From: Cavia porcellus | Lineage: Eukaryota; Chordata; Mammalia; Rodentia; Caviidae | Direction: 5' to 3' | Assembly (NCBI RefSeq): GCF_034190915.1 | Contig: NW_026947484.1 | Location: 182,212,982-182,276,981, forward strand | Length of the DNA: 64,000 nucleotides | Shown: piece after piece, positions 1-10,707 of the stretch | Position numbering within the stretch: the first letter of the stretch is position 1 | Layout: each line of letters opens with the position of its first letter | Made by a program: the position numbers and the translations under genes | Notes under the pieces: generated by a model | Database searches by the model: none | Seen by the model: only the letters and a program-made list of their open reading frames with translations | Told to the model about the DNA's origin: nothing

Positions 1-198
1 GGTTTTCTGCTTTTTCCACTTCAACCCCTTCCTTGTTTTGAATAAATATGTGCTGCCCAGAGACTGTGTCTCAGCTATCAGAGTTATGAACTCTGCAGAG
101 GATTTTGGTCCTCCTGGAACCCTAAAGATTATCCCACTTGTCTCATTTCTTTGGACCTTTGCCTTACACTCACTTGGGAGATTGGAGATCTAGGCACC
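1..198 (+). repeat. 5' LTR, 3' part only
   Basis: The segment aligns with 4228-4422 by eye, with a polyadenylation signal AATAAA at 41-46, and ends at about GGCA. Its upstream portion lies outside the window, so the target-site duplication cannot be checked. Confidence 0.75.
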
Positions 199-206
199 CT
201 AATAGC

Positions 207-224
207 TGGTGCCTGCACAGGGAC
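207..224 (+). other. retroviral primer-binding site, tRNA-Lys3 type
   Basis: TGGTGCCTGCACAGGGAC differs at three positions from the Lys3-type primer site used by betaretroviruses, and sits about 8 bases beyond the LTR end as expected. Confidence 0.7.
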
Positions 225-340
225 TTGACAGTGGAGACATTTGCTGTGGAGGGTGGCTTACCTTCGCTGTGTTCCTGGGGTGGAACACGACCCCTGATGT
301 GCATCTACTTCATTTTCTCTGGAAAATCCCTGGGTAAGTC

Positions 341-906
341 ATGGGGAAATTTCCTGTTTGAAGCACAGCAGAAACATAGGGTAAAACTGCCTTTCCTCCT
401 TAAGAAGGCAGGGCATGTTGCCCCTAAGTTTATCCTCAAATGGCTCAAATTGCTTTACAAGCTTGAAAAAGAATCTCTGAAGCAAACAACACTCAAGTTT
501 CCTTTAGTACTTATTAAGCAGGAGGCCACTAAACCTTTTGGTACCTTTATAGAAAGAGTAAATAAAGCTATTGAATGCCAGGTGGACAATACAGCAGCAG
601 CTTCTATTTTTTTTAAAGCAGTTGGCATACCAAAATGCAAACCAAGACTGCAGAAATGTTCTAAAAGATATTTATATGAAACCTGCTACTACTTTGGCTC
701 AAGTGACTTCAGCTTGCCAAAATATAGGGACTCAAGCACATAAAATGCAATTGTTGGCTGCTGCTTTATGGCCCCCTGCTACTTGTTTTAATTGCAGAAA
801 GCCTGGACATATACACAAAGATTGTAGGGCTAAAAGTAAGAGACCAGATACCCTGTGTCCCATTTGCAAAAAGGATATCAGTGGGCCAGCCGATGTAGTG
901 CATTGA
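341..906 (+). pseudogene. gag remnant (matrix start, capsid C-terminus and nucleocapsid)
   Basis: A frame opens with MGNFLFEAQQ at 341, a myristoylation-type start, and runs into a lysine-rich stretch. Around 530-620 the sequence resembles the capsid major homology region (TFIERVNKAI). At a run of eight T (607-614) the coding frame shifts; the new frame continues to 906 with a CCHC zinc knuckle at 784-825 (C-x2-C-x4-H-x4-C: CFNCRKPGHIHKDC) and a degenerate second CxxC. The expected central gag region is too short, so an internal deletion is likely. It is not functional. Confidence 0.75.
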
Positions 907-985
907 TTTACTGCTAGCGAACCTATCAATTTGGAAGTGCCTGGTACTGTTTATAAGGTTTCTACTATTTATTTTTCTTTACCCC

Positions 986-1309
986 TTGAGACAACTGGCC
1001 TGGTTTTTCTCCACTCACATGCATCAAAAAGAGGCATTTTTTGTGATTCCCAGTGTCATTGATGCTGATTTTACTGGAATATTGTTGCTTGAATTTTGGT
1101 CTCTCTTGCCCATTCAACTAAGTATTTTTGAATCTGTAGCTCAACTAATTGTCTTGCTTTGTATCTCCTCTAAAACTTGTGATGTTACTCATGTAAATCA
1201 AAGATTTGATTCTACTGTGGCGGCTTCTGCTACTCCCCTGGGAGATGAACACCCAAGCGTCTCTTTAACTATTGACATTTCCGTTTTAGGTTTTAGCTCC
1301 TCTATTTGA
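986..1309 (+). pseudogene. probable dUTPase remnant of the pro region
   Basis: It follows the nucleocapsid remnant, as dUTPase does in betaretroviruses. VIDADFTGILL, followed about 25 residues on by a block ending in ESVAQLIVLL, resembles the substrate-pocket and following motifs of dUTPase. Catalytic residues are not all present and the family call rests on this weak pattern. Confidence 0.45.
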
Positions 1310-3880
1310 TGCTTAATGGGGTCACACAGACCCTGCTGATGCGATCTCTTACTCTCCTCCTTTACAGCAGGCCCTTCAGAGCTTTGCTCACACACTCACC
1401 ACAGTTAAAGGACTGCCCTCTCTCCTGCTCATTTTTCATTCAGCCCCTTTACCCACAGGGACTCTTGTTACCATCCAGAGCAGCAAGGTATTGTTGAATG
1501 GTTATATTTACCTCACTTGCCTGGCAGTACTTTATTTCCCATCGCTAGATGCCTTTACCTTCCTAATAGTACTTGGAATTGTTCTAGTTATGAACCAATA
1601 TTGCAAGGAAATGGACACGTTCTTCTCCCTGCTAGATGGCTTTTTCCATGAGAAGAGTATATTTGCAATTACATCCCTGCAAACTTCTAACACAAAATGT
1701 TGCCTTAGCTGACTTACTATATTGTTGCTTTCTCCTGAACCTACACTGTCTTGTGCCAAACCGTCTACAACTAGTCTTACTGACCTATGTGAAAACTTTT
1801 CTATTAGACCATTGATCAAAGCAAAAATTTATGCTTTAGGTATTTCTTTGGTTGACATATATAATCTAAGTATGGGTAATGTGAGTTTCTTTGTTTTTTA
1901 TCTCAATGAAAGCTGTTGCTTATGCTGGCAGGGCAGCAGTCATTTTGCTGACCCTTGGTGTATATGCCGCTTTATTTTCCCTTTGCTTTCAAAACTCCTA
2001 CAGTCCTTTCCAAGATCTTTTCTGAGATCTCTGTAAATTGGCCTATTAAAAATCCTAATGGTCAATTTATAGTTACAAATTCTAAATTTGCAAGAAGTTA
2101 TTGTAATTCAATTTGGTTAAGGTTGTGTTTGAGTGCACTCTGATTTTGTACGATGTTTGTTAGTCCATCTGTGTATCTGTCGTCTGTCAAGTCTGCTTGT
2201 AAGCAGTTGCTGGGAGTTGCTGAGCTAGTGATGATTCAACGTGTGGAGCAGAAAGCAAAAGTGCCCATGCAGGAGGGCCCAAGTGGCCTGGAGCACCTGA
2301 GAAATGCCCCAAGGGCATGGGCTGCTGGATGTGAACAGGTTCTCAGCCCTGAGAACACAGGAAAATAAGAATCAAGCTAGTTCAGCAAGGGGGCATAGTA
2401 TGAGTACACAAATGGCCCCTAACGAACTTGGGGAGTTCTCACGGACCCCAACAGGCTGTGTGCTTATTTCTGTGTTTGTATCTGTACAGATCATCAGATC
2501 ATCTGTCCATGTTTGTCTGCTTGTCCACTCTGTGAATAGCTGTTCCTTTTATTATAAGCTAAACGATTTTTCCTTTTTCCTTTTTCTTTTACACTTTCAT
2601 ATTATTTGATCAAAATTTTGTTTGGGTTATAGATTTACAAAGTGTGCTTTCACCTTGGTTGCCAGCTGGTCCAAATGATGTCAAGACTAGGTATATAAGA
2701 ATGATGTATATTGTTATTTATGGACTTGAAAGTTTCGTTATTTTTAAAAAATATTAAGATAAGTAAACAAAATCCCTTGGTGTTGGGATTGTTGGACAGG
2801 TCTCCAATGGGTAAGAATGCAGCTATCTGGTAACATTTTTTGACCAGTTCTTGTTCACTGATTGGATGCCCCAATGATCTGCATAACCTTATTGGAGACA
2901 CCTTAAATGTTTTTTGGTTTGAAGATGTCTGTGCAAAGCTTTCATATGGTTATCACAGTTGATTGTTATAACTTCATGATATATTCATGGCTCCATATGC
3001 ACAGGTCTCCCAAAATGGGATGTATAGGTCTCCAAAATGGGGATTACTTATGGTACAGACTTTGGTATGGTATTCAGACCTCTGCTTGTGCCAAAGACTT
3101 GTGAGATTCATATAGAAGCTTATGTATTAAATAAGGATGACTGACCTAAAGGGGTATTTTATGTCAAAACAGAAATTCAGTTTGTTGCCAAATGTTGTAA
3201 TTATCTTAACATGTATGGTTTTAATTCTTGATTTACTGTGTAAAATACATAATTGTTAACACTCTGTAGGTATTCAAATGTTAAGATATCTATGTATGGT
3301 AGAAAATGTTTCATTTAATGTTCTAAGGTGCTTCATATGTTGATGATAGTAATGTTAAGCTTACTACCTCTAATATACTATATTGTTACCAGTCTTTTCT
3401 TCTGGATGTTCAGCAATTAAGGTTTAGAGACCCAAAATAGGAGAGACAGATAGGCTAAAGAATCCTTCAAGATCAATGAAGACCCAGGATATAGAAGAAC
3501 TTCAGCTTGCATCATCCTAAGATACTCAGTGAGTCCCTGGTCTTCTGATCAAGATTATGAGACCACAGAGGAAAATGATCTTTGATGAATGGTGTGCCTG
3601 AGGAGAATCACCAGGAAAAAAAAATCTTCCAAGCTTTCATATAAAGCTACTTGGTCAAGCAATGGTTGTGACTTGACCTGATGGTTCACACTGACTGAAG
3701 AGCCAAGAAATGCTGTGCATGGTTCCAAGGCAATTCCTGAGGAGACCTAACTGACCCTGACAGACAGTAAGGCAATGAATGATTTTATACAGGTCTCATT
3801 GTAACTTGGTCTTGAACTTCATGCAGAAAAGTGTAACTTCAGAAGGTGTAATGCAATGCCATAGTGAAATGTGAGCTGTA
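1310..3880 (+). other. unassigned internal provirus sequence
   Basis: No open frame longer than about 100 codons and no clear protease, reverse transcriptase, integrase or envelope domain. Short hydrophobic frames around 1491-1712 and 1860-2030 could be envelope debris, but I cannot support that. The 5' boundary of the 3' LTR lies somewhere between about 3830 and 3960. Confidence 0.4.
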
Positions 3881-3959
3881 AAGGAAGCTCAAATCACTAG
3901 CACCTTTGACAATTGCTGCCTACGGTAACTGACCACTGTTACAGACTGCTGGACTATGC

Positions 3960-4422
3960 AGAGTTTAAACTGTGGGAGTTCTCCTAACAGCTTCTCCAGT
4001 TTCAGCTGGCCACCTGGCTCATGCAACAAAACAAAAGGCAGGAATATGTTGGAGCCATTGAAGCTGAATGCATGTACAGGGTTATGGCATGGCCCAGGCA
4101 TGGCTGACCTGAGAACAAGGAGACATGTCAGGGGGCAAGACAGGCCACACCTGGAGACTTTCTCCTAGGACAGTTCTCCTTAATTAGCATCATCTGTTGC
4201 TTGAAGAGATCCTTGAACTCCTCCCAAGATCCTGCTCAGGTTTCCTGTGTTTTCTACTTCAACCCCTTCCTTGTTTTGAATAAATACGGGCCACCCATAG
4301 ACAGTCTGTTTCAGCTATCTGAGTTATTAACTCTGCAGAGGATTTTGGTCCTCCTGGAACCCTAAAGATCATTCCTTTGACCCTCTGCCCTGCACTCATT
4401 TGGGAGATTGGGAATCGAGGCA
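3960..4422 (+). repeat. 3' LTR (5' boundary approximate)
   Basis: The part from about 4228 duplicates the window start, with polyadenylation signal AATAAA at 4279-4284. The sequence upstream has no partner in the window because the first copy is cut off, so the start is a guess. Confidence 0.6.
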
Positions 4423-4444
4423 CAGACCCCAAGAGTCTATGAGT

Positions 4445-5130
4445 TCATAAAAAATCTAATCTAATAAAATATCAGCAAAATATCTGAACAGATAACTCAG
4501 AGAGGATATCCAAGTGAATAAAAAGCATACAAAAAAGTGCTCATCATTAATCAGGGAAATGAAAACTAAAACCATAAAAACCACAAAACATTCACTGGAC
4601 ATGGATACAATTACAATGCTTGACCACAATAATCCTTGCATTTGAATACACAGCAACTAGAACACTTGCACATTTTTAGTCAGCATAAAATGGTAAAACC
4701 AGTTTAGAAAAAAAGTTTAGCAGTTTTCATAAAACTAGACATCTCCTCCTAGTTGTTTGCCATAATAAGAACTTGTCTACAAAGACTTAAAAGACTCATG
4801 ATAGTGTATTTGAAACACCCGAGGTTAGAAATAGCCTAACATGCTGTGGTATATTCACTATTAACCTATTAAAAAGGAATGGACTACTAATAAATGCAAC
4901 AAAATAAAAAAAAATCTAAAAACTATGCTGAGTTAAAAAGACACCTACGCAAATAAAAAACTGCATGATTGCATTTATATTATGTTCAACAAGGAAGGGT
5001 ATAACTGGAAAGAAACTTAAAGTGCTAATAATGTTTATATCTGGCTAGAAATTTAGATTGCATAACTGCATTTGTCAAAACTCAATGTACATAAATTTAT
5101 AACCTGGACATTGTATAAAATTTTTATCTG
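4445..5130 (+). mobile_element. ancient L1 fragment (ORF2 3' end)
   Basis: Decayed matches to the end of L1 ORF2 (AGGGAAATGAAAACTAAAACC; later GGAATGGACTACTAATAAATG). No open frame remains. Confidence 0.6.
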
Positions 5131-5424
5131 AAAAGAAAAAAAACTCAAATCGAAAATAAATTCTATTAAACAACTGCATTAAAAATGATACAGTGCAAGT
5201 ACTTAATAAGAAAAATAATTTTTAGTAAAATATGATCTAAATCAAGTATATAGACAGTACAGTATCACACCTTGCTGTTTCACAACCTTCACATTTACTA
5301 AAAAGCAATTTCAACAGAAAAGCCTAACGTCTGATTTTAACAAAAATGTACTCCCACTTCCCTTTCTAGCCTCATTGCCTACTTAATATTAATTGACAAT
5401 CTCAAACACAACACATCTGTTTCG

Positions 5425-5555
5425 TATTTGTCTCTTCACCACCAGAATATAAACTCCAATAGGCTTGTTTTCTGCAACTTCAGAGCCTAGGACAATGTCT
5501 GATGTATAACGAGTATTCAATCTTTGTTAAATATGCAAGTGAATGAGCATCACCA
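5425..5555 (+). repeat. L2/MIR-type 3' end
   Basis: CTTCACCACCAGAATATAAAC, then CAGAGCCTAGGACAATG and later TGTTAAATATGCAAGTGAATG follow the common 3' end of L2-related repeats in order. Confidence 0.55.
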
Positions 5556-7100
5556 AAAGTGTGAATTATGTCTGGGGCAAGCCCTGTGAAGGCTTTGTGG
5601 AAGCATTCTTGAGCACATGTTCCAACATTCCACTCAGCTGCAATCAACCTGTGCTCTGAAGTACATTCTACTGGAAACATATCAGGGCTAAAAGAATGGA
5701 CAGAAAACACACCAATGAAGCTCTCCCCTCTTCTCCTATCACTCTACTTTTTTGGTCTGTGCCTACAGGTGGAGCACTGAAATCCACCCACCCCACACAC
5801 CTGGGTCTCTCTCCAGCCCTCACTGAGTAGCTAACTCAGCAAGGGAGACTCATTGATTTGCTAAGTCAGATTTGGGTATTTATTTGGACACATTTGATTA
5901 GAGAGTGAAATCACTGAGAAGGCCCATGTTCTTGCCAAATTCCTGTCTTTTTTAAAGGAGACCACCAGGTCTTGACTTGTCAGGGCCACCTACGATGACT
6001 CAGGCTGTGTAAGGCAACTCTCTAGGCCTCCATCATATTCAGTTTGGGTAAGGAGTCTACCAATTTGGTTCACAAATTCACGTCAGGTCTCCACAGGCAG
6101 CCTGAGTAGATGGCGGGTGGGAAGTTCCAGGCCTACATACAGTCCCGCCCCTGAGTACCATGAATGGAGGGTTACAGCATACTTGCATGGATTAATAAAG
6201 TTTACACCAATGTGCCATTTAAACTAAAACCACTGAATGTATCAGTCAGAACAACAGATGCATCACGAACTCTTACCTCAGGAAAAACATAAAAGAAAAA
6301 AGCTAAAAATAATGTAACACTCCACTGGTGCTAAATAACATATTTTAATGAATATGTCTTTAATACAAGAATAAAACAAGATTCTTCTATTTTGACTACA
6401 GTTAAATTCAAACTTTAAAACTGGTCAATACATATTATCTTGGAAAAGTTTTTAATAAGTATGTCAAATACAGAACTCAATTTAAAGCTGTCACAATATT
6501 AAATATCAACTTCTTAGCATTCCAAATTTATTACAAGTACCCCACCCCCCACACACATTTACTTAGACAAGTAAAATGTGATACCTGCTGGTGTTTATAT
6601 GTTAAAATTTGAGAAATAAAAAACTTTCCATTTGAATATGACTTGGTAATTCTAACCCATCCAAAAATACCTGATACAGGTAGTAGGTGGTCTTGGTATA
6701 AGAAATCATGTCACAGAGTTTTTACGTCATAACTGTACTTTTAAATACAATAAAGCATGAAAATGTAACATTTAGTACCCTTTGCTGTTTCCTTTTTATT
6801 GCCAATAAGAAGCCAGATTTAATGTCATTATTCTTCATTCAAGCAGACGACCGTATGAGGTTTCAGTTTCCGCTTCTTCAATGTTAGCTGATTACCACGA
6901 TGCAAATGTGCAAAGACAATTCTCATTAAAGACAAGCATTTACACAATAATATATGTGTGTATAGATTAAGACATAAAATATAACAAGTTACCAAACGTT
7001 TTCAAACAGAAAACTAAAAAAAGAGCCAGTAGAAAGGATGCACAGAATGAAAATTTTAAAGAGATAATATTTTTTTGTTAAATCATTAAGGTAACTACCA
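5556..7100. other. no gene seen; AT-rich sequence downstream of TMEM38B
   Basis: Only short open frames. The part nearest TMEM38B could include distal 3' UTR. A moderately GC-rich block at 5750-6170 looks like a decayed LTR but I could not match it. Confidence 0.4.
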
Positions 7101-7312
7101 CTAAACCACACATGGTGGTGCAAACCTATAATCCCAGGACTCTAGGAGGCTGAAGCAGGAAAATCACAAGTTCAAGCCCAGCCAGGGTAACTCAGCAACT
7201 TAGTGAGATGCTGTCTCAAAATAAAAAATTATAAAAGGGCTGTGGGTGTAGCTCAGTTGTGAAGGCCCTGAGTTCTGTCCCCAGTAACCAACACACACAG
7301 AGCTATGAAAAC
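7100..7312 (+). repeat. B1+ID dimeric SINE
   Basis: The left half is B1-like (CACACATGGTGGTGCAAACC, ending ATGCTGTCTC); after an A-rich linker the right half is ID-like (GGTGTAGCTCAG ... TTCTGTCCCCAG). The order matches B1-dID elements of squirrels and dormice. Confidence 0.75.
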
Positions 7313-7911
7313 AACACCATCAATGTATTCAGACCAATTAAGGCCAGAAAGAACATGTAAAATGTGGAGAGCAGTTTCCCCTACAGTTAAAACAAATGTA
7401 TTTTAGGGAGAAAAAGCTAACCTCCAAACTGAAAATTATAAAAATATGGAGGTAGTAACTTATTAAAAATTGTATATTCACAACCAAAAATAGTTTTTAA
7501 AACAAGGGCATGAACAGACTTCAAATTGATGCTTATATTAATACTGCGAATACTCAATACAGCTTTCACTGTTCTACTAGTAATAAAACTAAATTTCAGG
7601 TATTTTCCATTTAATGTGCACAAAATTGTATTTACATAACAAATATGAACTAGTGATTTATTTTAATATAAACGGCTTTAGGAAATATTTACTGCAGTGC
7701 TCAAAATTAAATAGGAATTGTTTTCTACACCAAGAAATTATAATGGTAATATTAAATAAAATTCCAATGAATAAAGCTCAAAAATATTGATTTTTAAAAA
7801 CTGAAAATATCTAGGTTTTTTAAAACTGCTGAAATTTTGCCATAATAGCTATACTTTTTCTAGATCTAAGAATTCTACTTCTGTTATTATAAAACTGTTC
7901 AATAATCATAA

Positions 7912-8093
7912 AAGCTGGACACAATGGTAATCCCAGCTACTAAGGAGACTGAAGCAGAAGTATGTTTAACAGTAGCCTGGGTAACTTAAAGAAACCTTGT
8001 TTCAAAATTTAAAAAATAAAAAAATGTTAAAGGTTGGGGCTATAACTCAGTGGCAGAGTACTTCTGAGTTCAATCCTCAGTACTGCAAAACTT
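7912..8093 (+). repeat. B1+ID dimeric SINE
   Basis: TAATCCCAGCTACTAAGGAG starts the B1-like half, A-rich linker, then ID half GGGGCTATAACTCAGTGGCAG to TTCAATCCTCAG. It lies just beyond the TMEM38B stop codon, so any long 3' UTR would carry it in antisense. Confidence 0.7.
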
Positions 8094-8240
8094 GTAATAC
8101 TAGTCATAAGAGAATTTTAATATCAGAAAAATAAATTCACCTGATATACACTTAACACTCAAAATTACCATCAAGAAAATGGTAGTCTCCCTGAAACAAA
8201 AGAATTTGTTTATTTTTGTCACTATTTCTTATATATAATC

Positions 8241-8246
8241 TTTATT
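8241..8246 (-). terminator. TMEM38B: candidate polyadenylation signal of TMEM38B
   Basis: AATAAA on the minus strand (TTTATT on plus), 83 bp beyond the stop codon; a second AATAAA is at 8209-8214. More distal AATAAA motifs exist further down, so the real 3' UTR may be longer. I cannot choose between them from sequence alone. Confidence 0.35.
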
Positions 8247-8328
8247 TCACATCATTTACATAGAAATACTACCACAATCTGATAGAAAAAAATTTTTTGC
8301 CTTCTAGAGCTCATCGAGTAAATTAAAT

Positions 8329-8532
8329 TTATTCAGTCTTCTTAGTATGCTTCTTTTTAACATTCTCTGAAGCATCAGCTGTAGACTTTGAGGCGGATGA
8401 ACCAGTGCCATTGTAAGACGCTTTTGTTTCACACCATGAAAACTGTTTCTGCCAACCGAACAGCACTCGACTTAGTGTATCCTCAAAAGGAGCAACAGTC
8501 ATAGAAGATGTCTCTGTCATCATCATGGTTAT
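8329..8532 (-). CDS. TMEM38B: TMEM38B coding exon 6 (residues 221-287 and stop)
   Basis: The acceptor is TTTCCTCCTAG ending at 8533. It begins [20 protein letters not shown], then [10 protein letters not shown], and a polar serine-rich stretch. It ends in a basic tail KKKHTKKTE followed by TAA at 8331-8329. The tail is cytosolic in the family, and its lysines fit ER residence. This is the most divergent exon, as expected for the C-terminus, and also the one furthest from its neighbour: intron 5 is 16.0 kb. Confidence 0.95.
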   Translation of the reverse strand: MTMMMTETSSMTVAPFEDTLSRVLFGWQKQFSWCETKASYNGTGSSASKSTADASENVKKKHTKKTE

Positions 8533-8773
8533 CTAGGAGGAAACAGTTCAACTTTGAATTTAAATACAAATAATTCTGTTTCTCAAAGGTGAGAGAAAAA
8601 AGTAAATTAAAAAAAGGACTAAAAATGCATTCTTAATTTGCAAAACACACAAAGTAAACTGGATTCTGAGAAAATCTCTGATTTCTATGGAAAAAGACCA
8701 CAATACATTCAAAATAATACAAGGTACCAAATAAGCGATAAAACCATTTGCACAAAAACAGTACTCAAATGAA

Positions 8774-8819
<46 letters not shown>

Positions 8820-10663
8820 GTTTGGTTTTATTTTGGTGCTGTGGATCAAACTCAGGATCTCATGCTTAGCAGGCAGGCACTGTGCTGCTGAGCTATATCC
8901 CTGGCCCTCAGAGGAATTAATATATTAATTAACTAATTATCTTAATATATATAATATTATATATCTAGAATAATTTCCCAAACGTGTAGTCCAAAGAGTT
9001 GATTCTTCCAAGTCACAGAAATGAATCAAATTAAAAATTTTTAGAATCACATTTCTTCAAAAGGCTCTATATAACTCACTTGCTCAGGAAAAATGTTTTC
9101 AAGAATAAATTCTTATTAGGTGCAACATAACCCAGGGAGTGGGAAGCTATAAAAATAAATGCCTATCACAAGAGAAACAGATAAACAAAATGCATACTGT
9201 GCAATAGCTAAAAGTAATAAAATAAGCAAAAACCTTTAGAACATACAGTTAGGTGAAAATGAGAACAAGAAGTAGAATACATGATCACTTATATAAATTA
9301 AAGATCTGTTTACATCCACAACTGTAAATGTACTAAACGACACTTAAAATACATACTTGGAAAAAGTTGATTCTGATAGGTGAATGTGACACCAGTAAAA
9401 ACAAGTTTTTAAAATGCACGCACATGGACTTAGGTCATCACTCCGCAGCTTGTATCAGACCTACTTTCTCATTAAAATCAATATAAAAGACAGAAAGGCA
9501 TACGACAACTGCTAAAGGGCACTGGAGGAAAAACCTGAAAGAAGTAAGTTCAATCAGCAAGACCCACATTCACTATGGCCTTTTAAGAACATGTGCCAAT
9601 TCATGGTACATGGGGAACGGGAAGCAGAAGTCTCCGTGCACTAGAGATAGAAGCTGGAGTCTAACAAAGCCAAAGCACCTAGGACAGTGGCAGCGAACCT
9701 TTTAGAAACTAAGTGCCCAAACTGCAACCCAAAACCCACCTGTTTATCACAAAGTGCCAACACTGCAATTAAACTCGAATACTGAGGTTTTAGTTTAAAA
9801 AAACAAATCATACATTAACACCTTTTGTCTTGAAAGAAAAACACAGAAACAGATCTTTCAATGATACAAACAACTGTTTACTGAAAGGTGAAAAAATCTG
9901 CATTTGAAGTGTGGGAGTGACCTGCCTCATGTGCCACAGAAAGCACTCTGTGTGCCTGCTGCAGCATACATGCCATAGTTACACCACCGATCCAGGACTT
10001 GAGGGCAATACAGCCCAGAGAGGAGGGAACCAGATGGACAGTGAGCCCAAAAATCTATGTGTAAGGTACCCTAGAGGAGGACTGTTCACAAGTAAGAAGG
10101 ACAACAATTTAAAAGCCTACCAGAAAACAGCTGAGGTGCCAAGAGCTGATAAGACATTTCCCCAGTCAGCTGCGTGGTGATGGAAAGAATAGGACGGAGC
10201 TGAAAGCCAGCTAAATGTACCTGCCCAGAGATACACCTCAGGGTTAAATTGGTATTCTTAAAGGGTTACGTTCTAGAAGGGCGAACTTGAAACAGAATAG
10301 TACTAATACATCTAAAACCAAACATCAACAGGATTAAATAATCTGGCTGCCAGAAGACCTTTGAGCTTCGTCCCTGCACTCAAGTCAGGCAGGCAAGCAA
10401 ATCAGTAATTAGAAAACACTGTAGAGAAAGTGTGACAGTAGAGGTTTGTCCATGCTGAACATGCCTGGCTTGCCTGGTTGCACTGAGTGAAGAGAAACTG
10501 TCCTGGGTAACATATAAAACATACAATATACTTAATGCATATAACAGAACATCTATATTCTTATTATAAACAGGTAAGCCCAACCTGCAGGTCACAGGTG
10601 GGACACTTCTGGAGTAGCTTAAAAGAGACCAGTAGTATGATTTGGGGGTGTCCAGGAAGGTCA

Positions 10664-10707
<44 letters not shown>

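Larger units (their letters stand above)
1..4422 (+). mobile_element. decayed betaretrovirus-like (class II) endogenous provirus, 5' end outside the window
   Basis: The first about 198 bp and the last about 190 bp before 4422 are the same LTR end: both contain TTGTTTTGAATAAATA, TCAGCTATC, and AACTCTGCAGAGGATTTTGG. Between them lie a Lys3-like primer site, a gag remnant with a zinc knuckle, and a probable dUTPase remnant, in that order. The provirus is about 4.4 kb rather than the usual 8-9 kb, and I recognise no intact pol or env, so most of it is deleted or unrecognisable. All frames carry stops. It lies beyond the 3' end of TMEM38B in the opposite orientation. Confidence 0.8.

Noticed and set aside
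3330..3350. Possible YVDD reverse transcriptase motif in the provirus interior
   Set aside because: Four residues in a stop-ridden context, with no flanking RT motifs; chance is enough.
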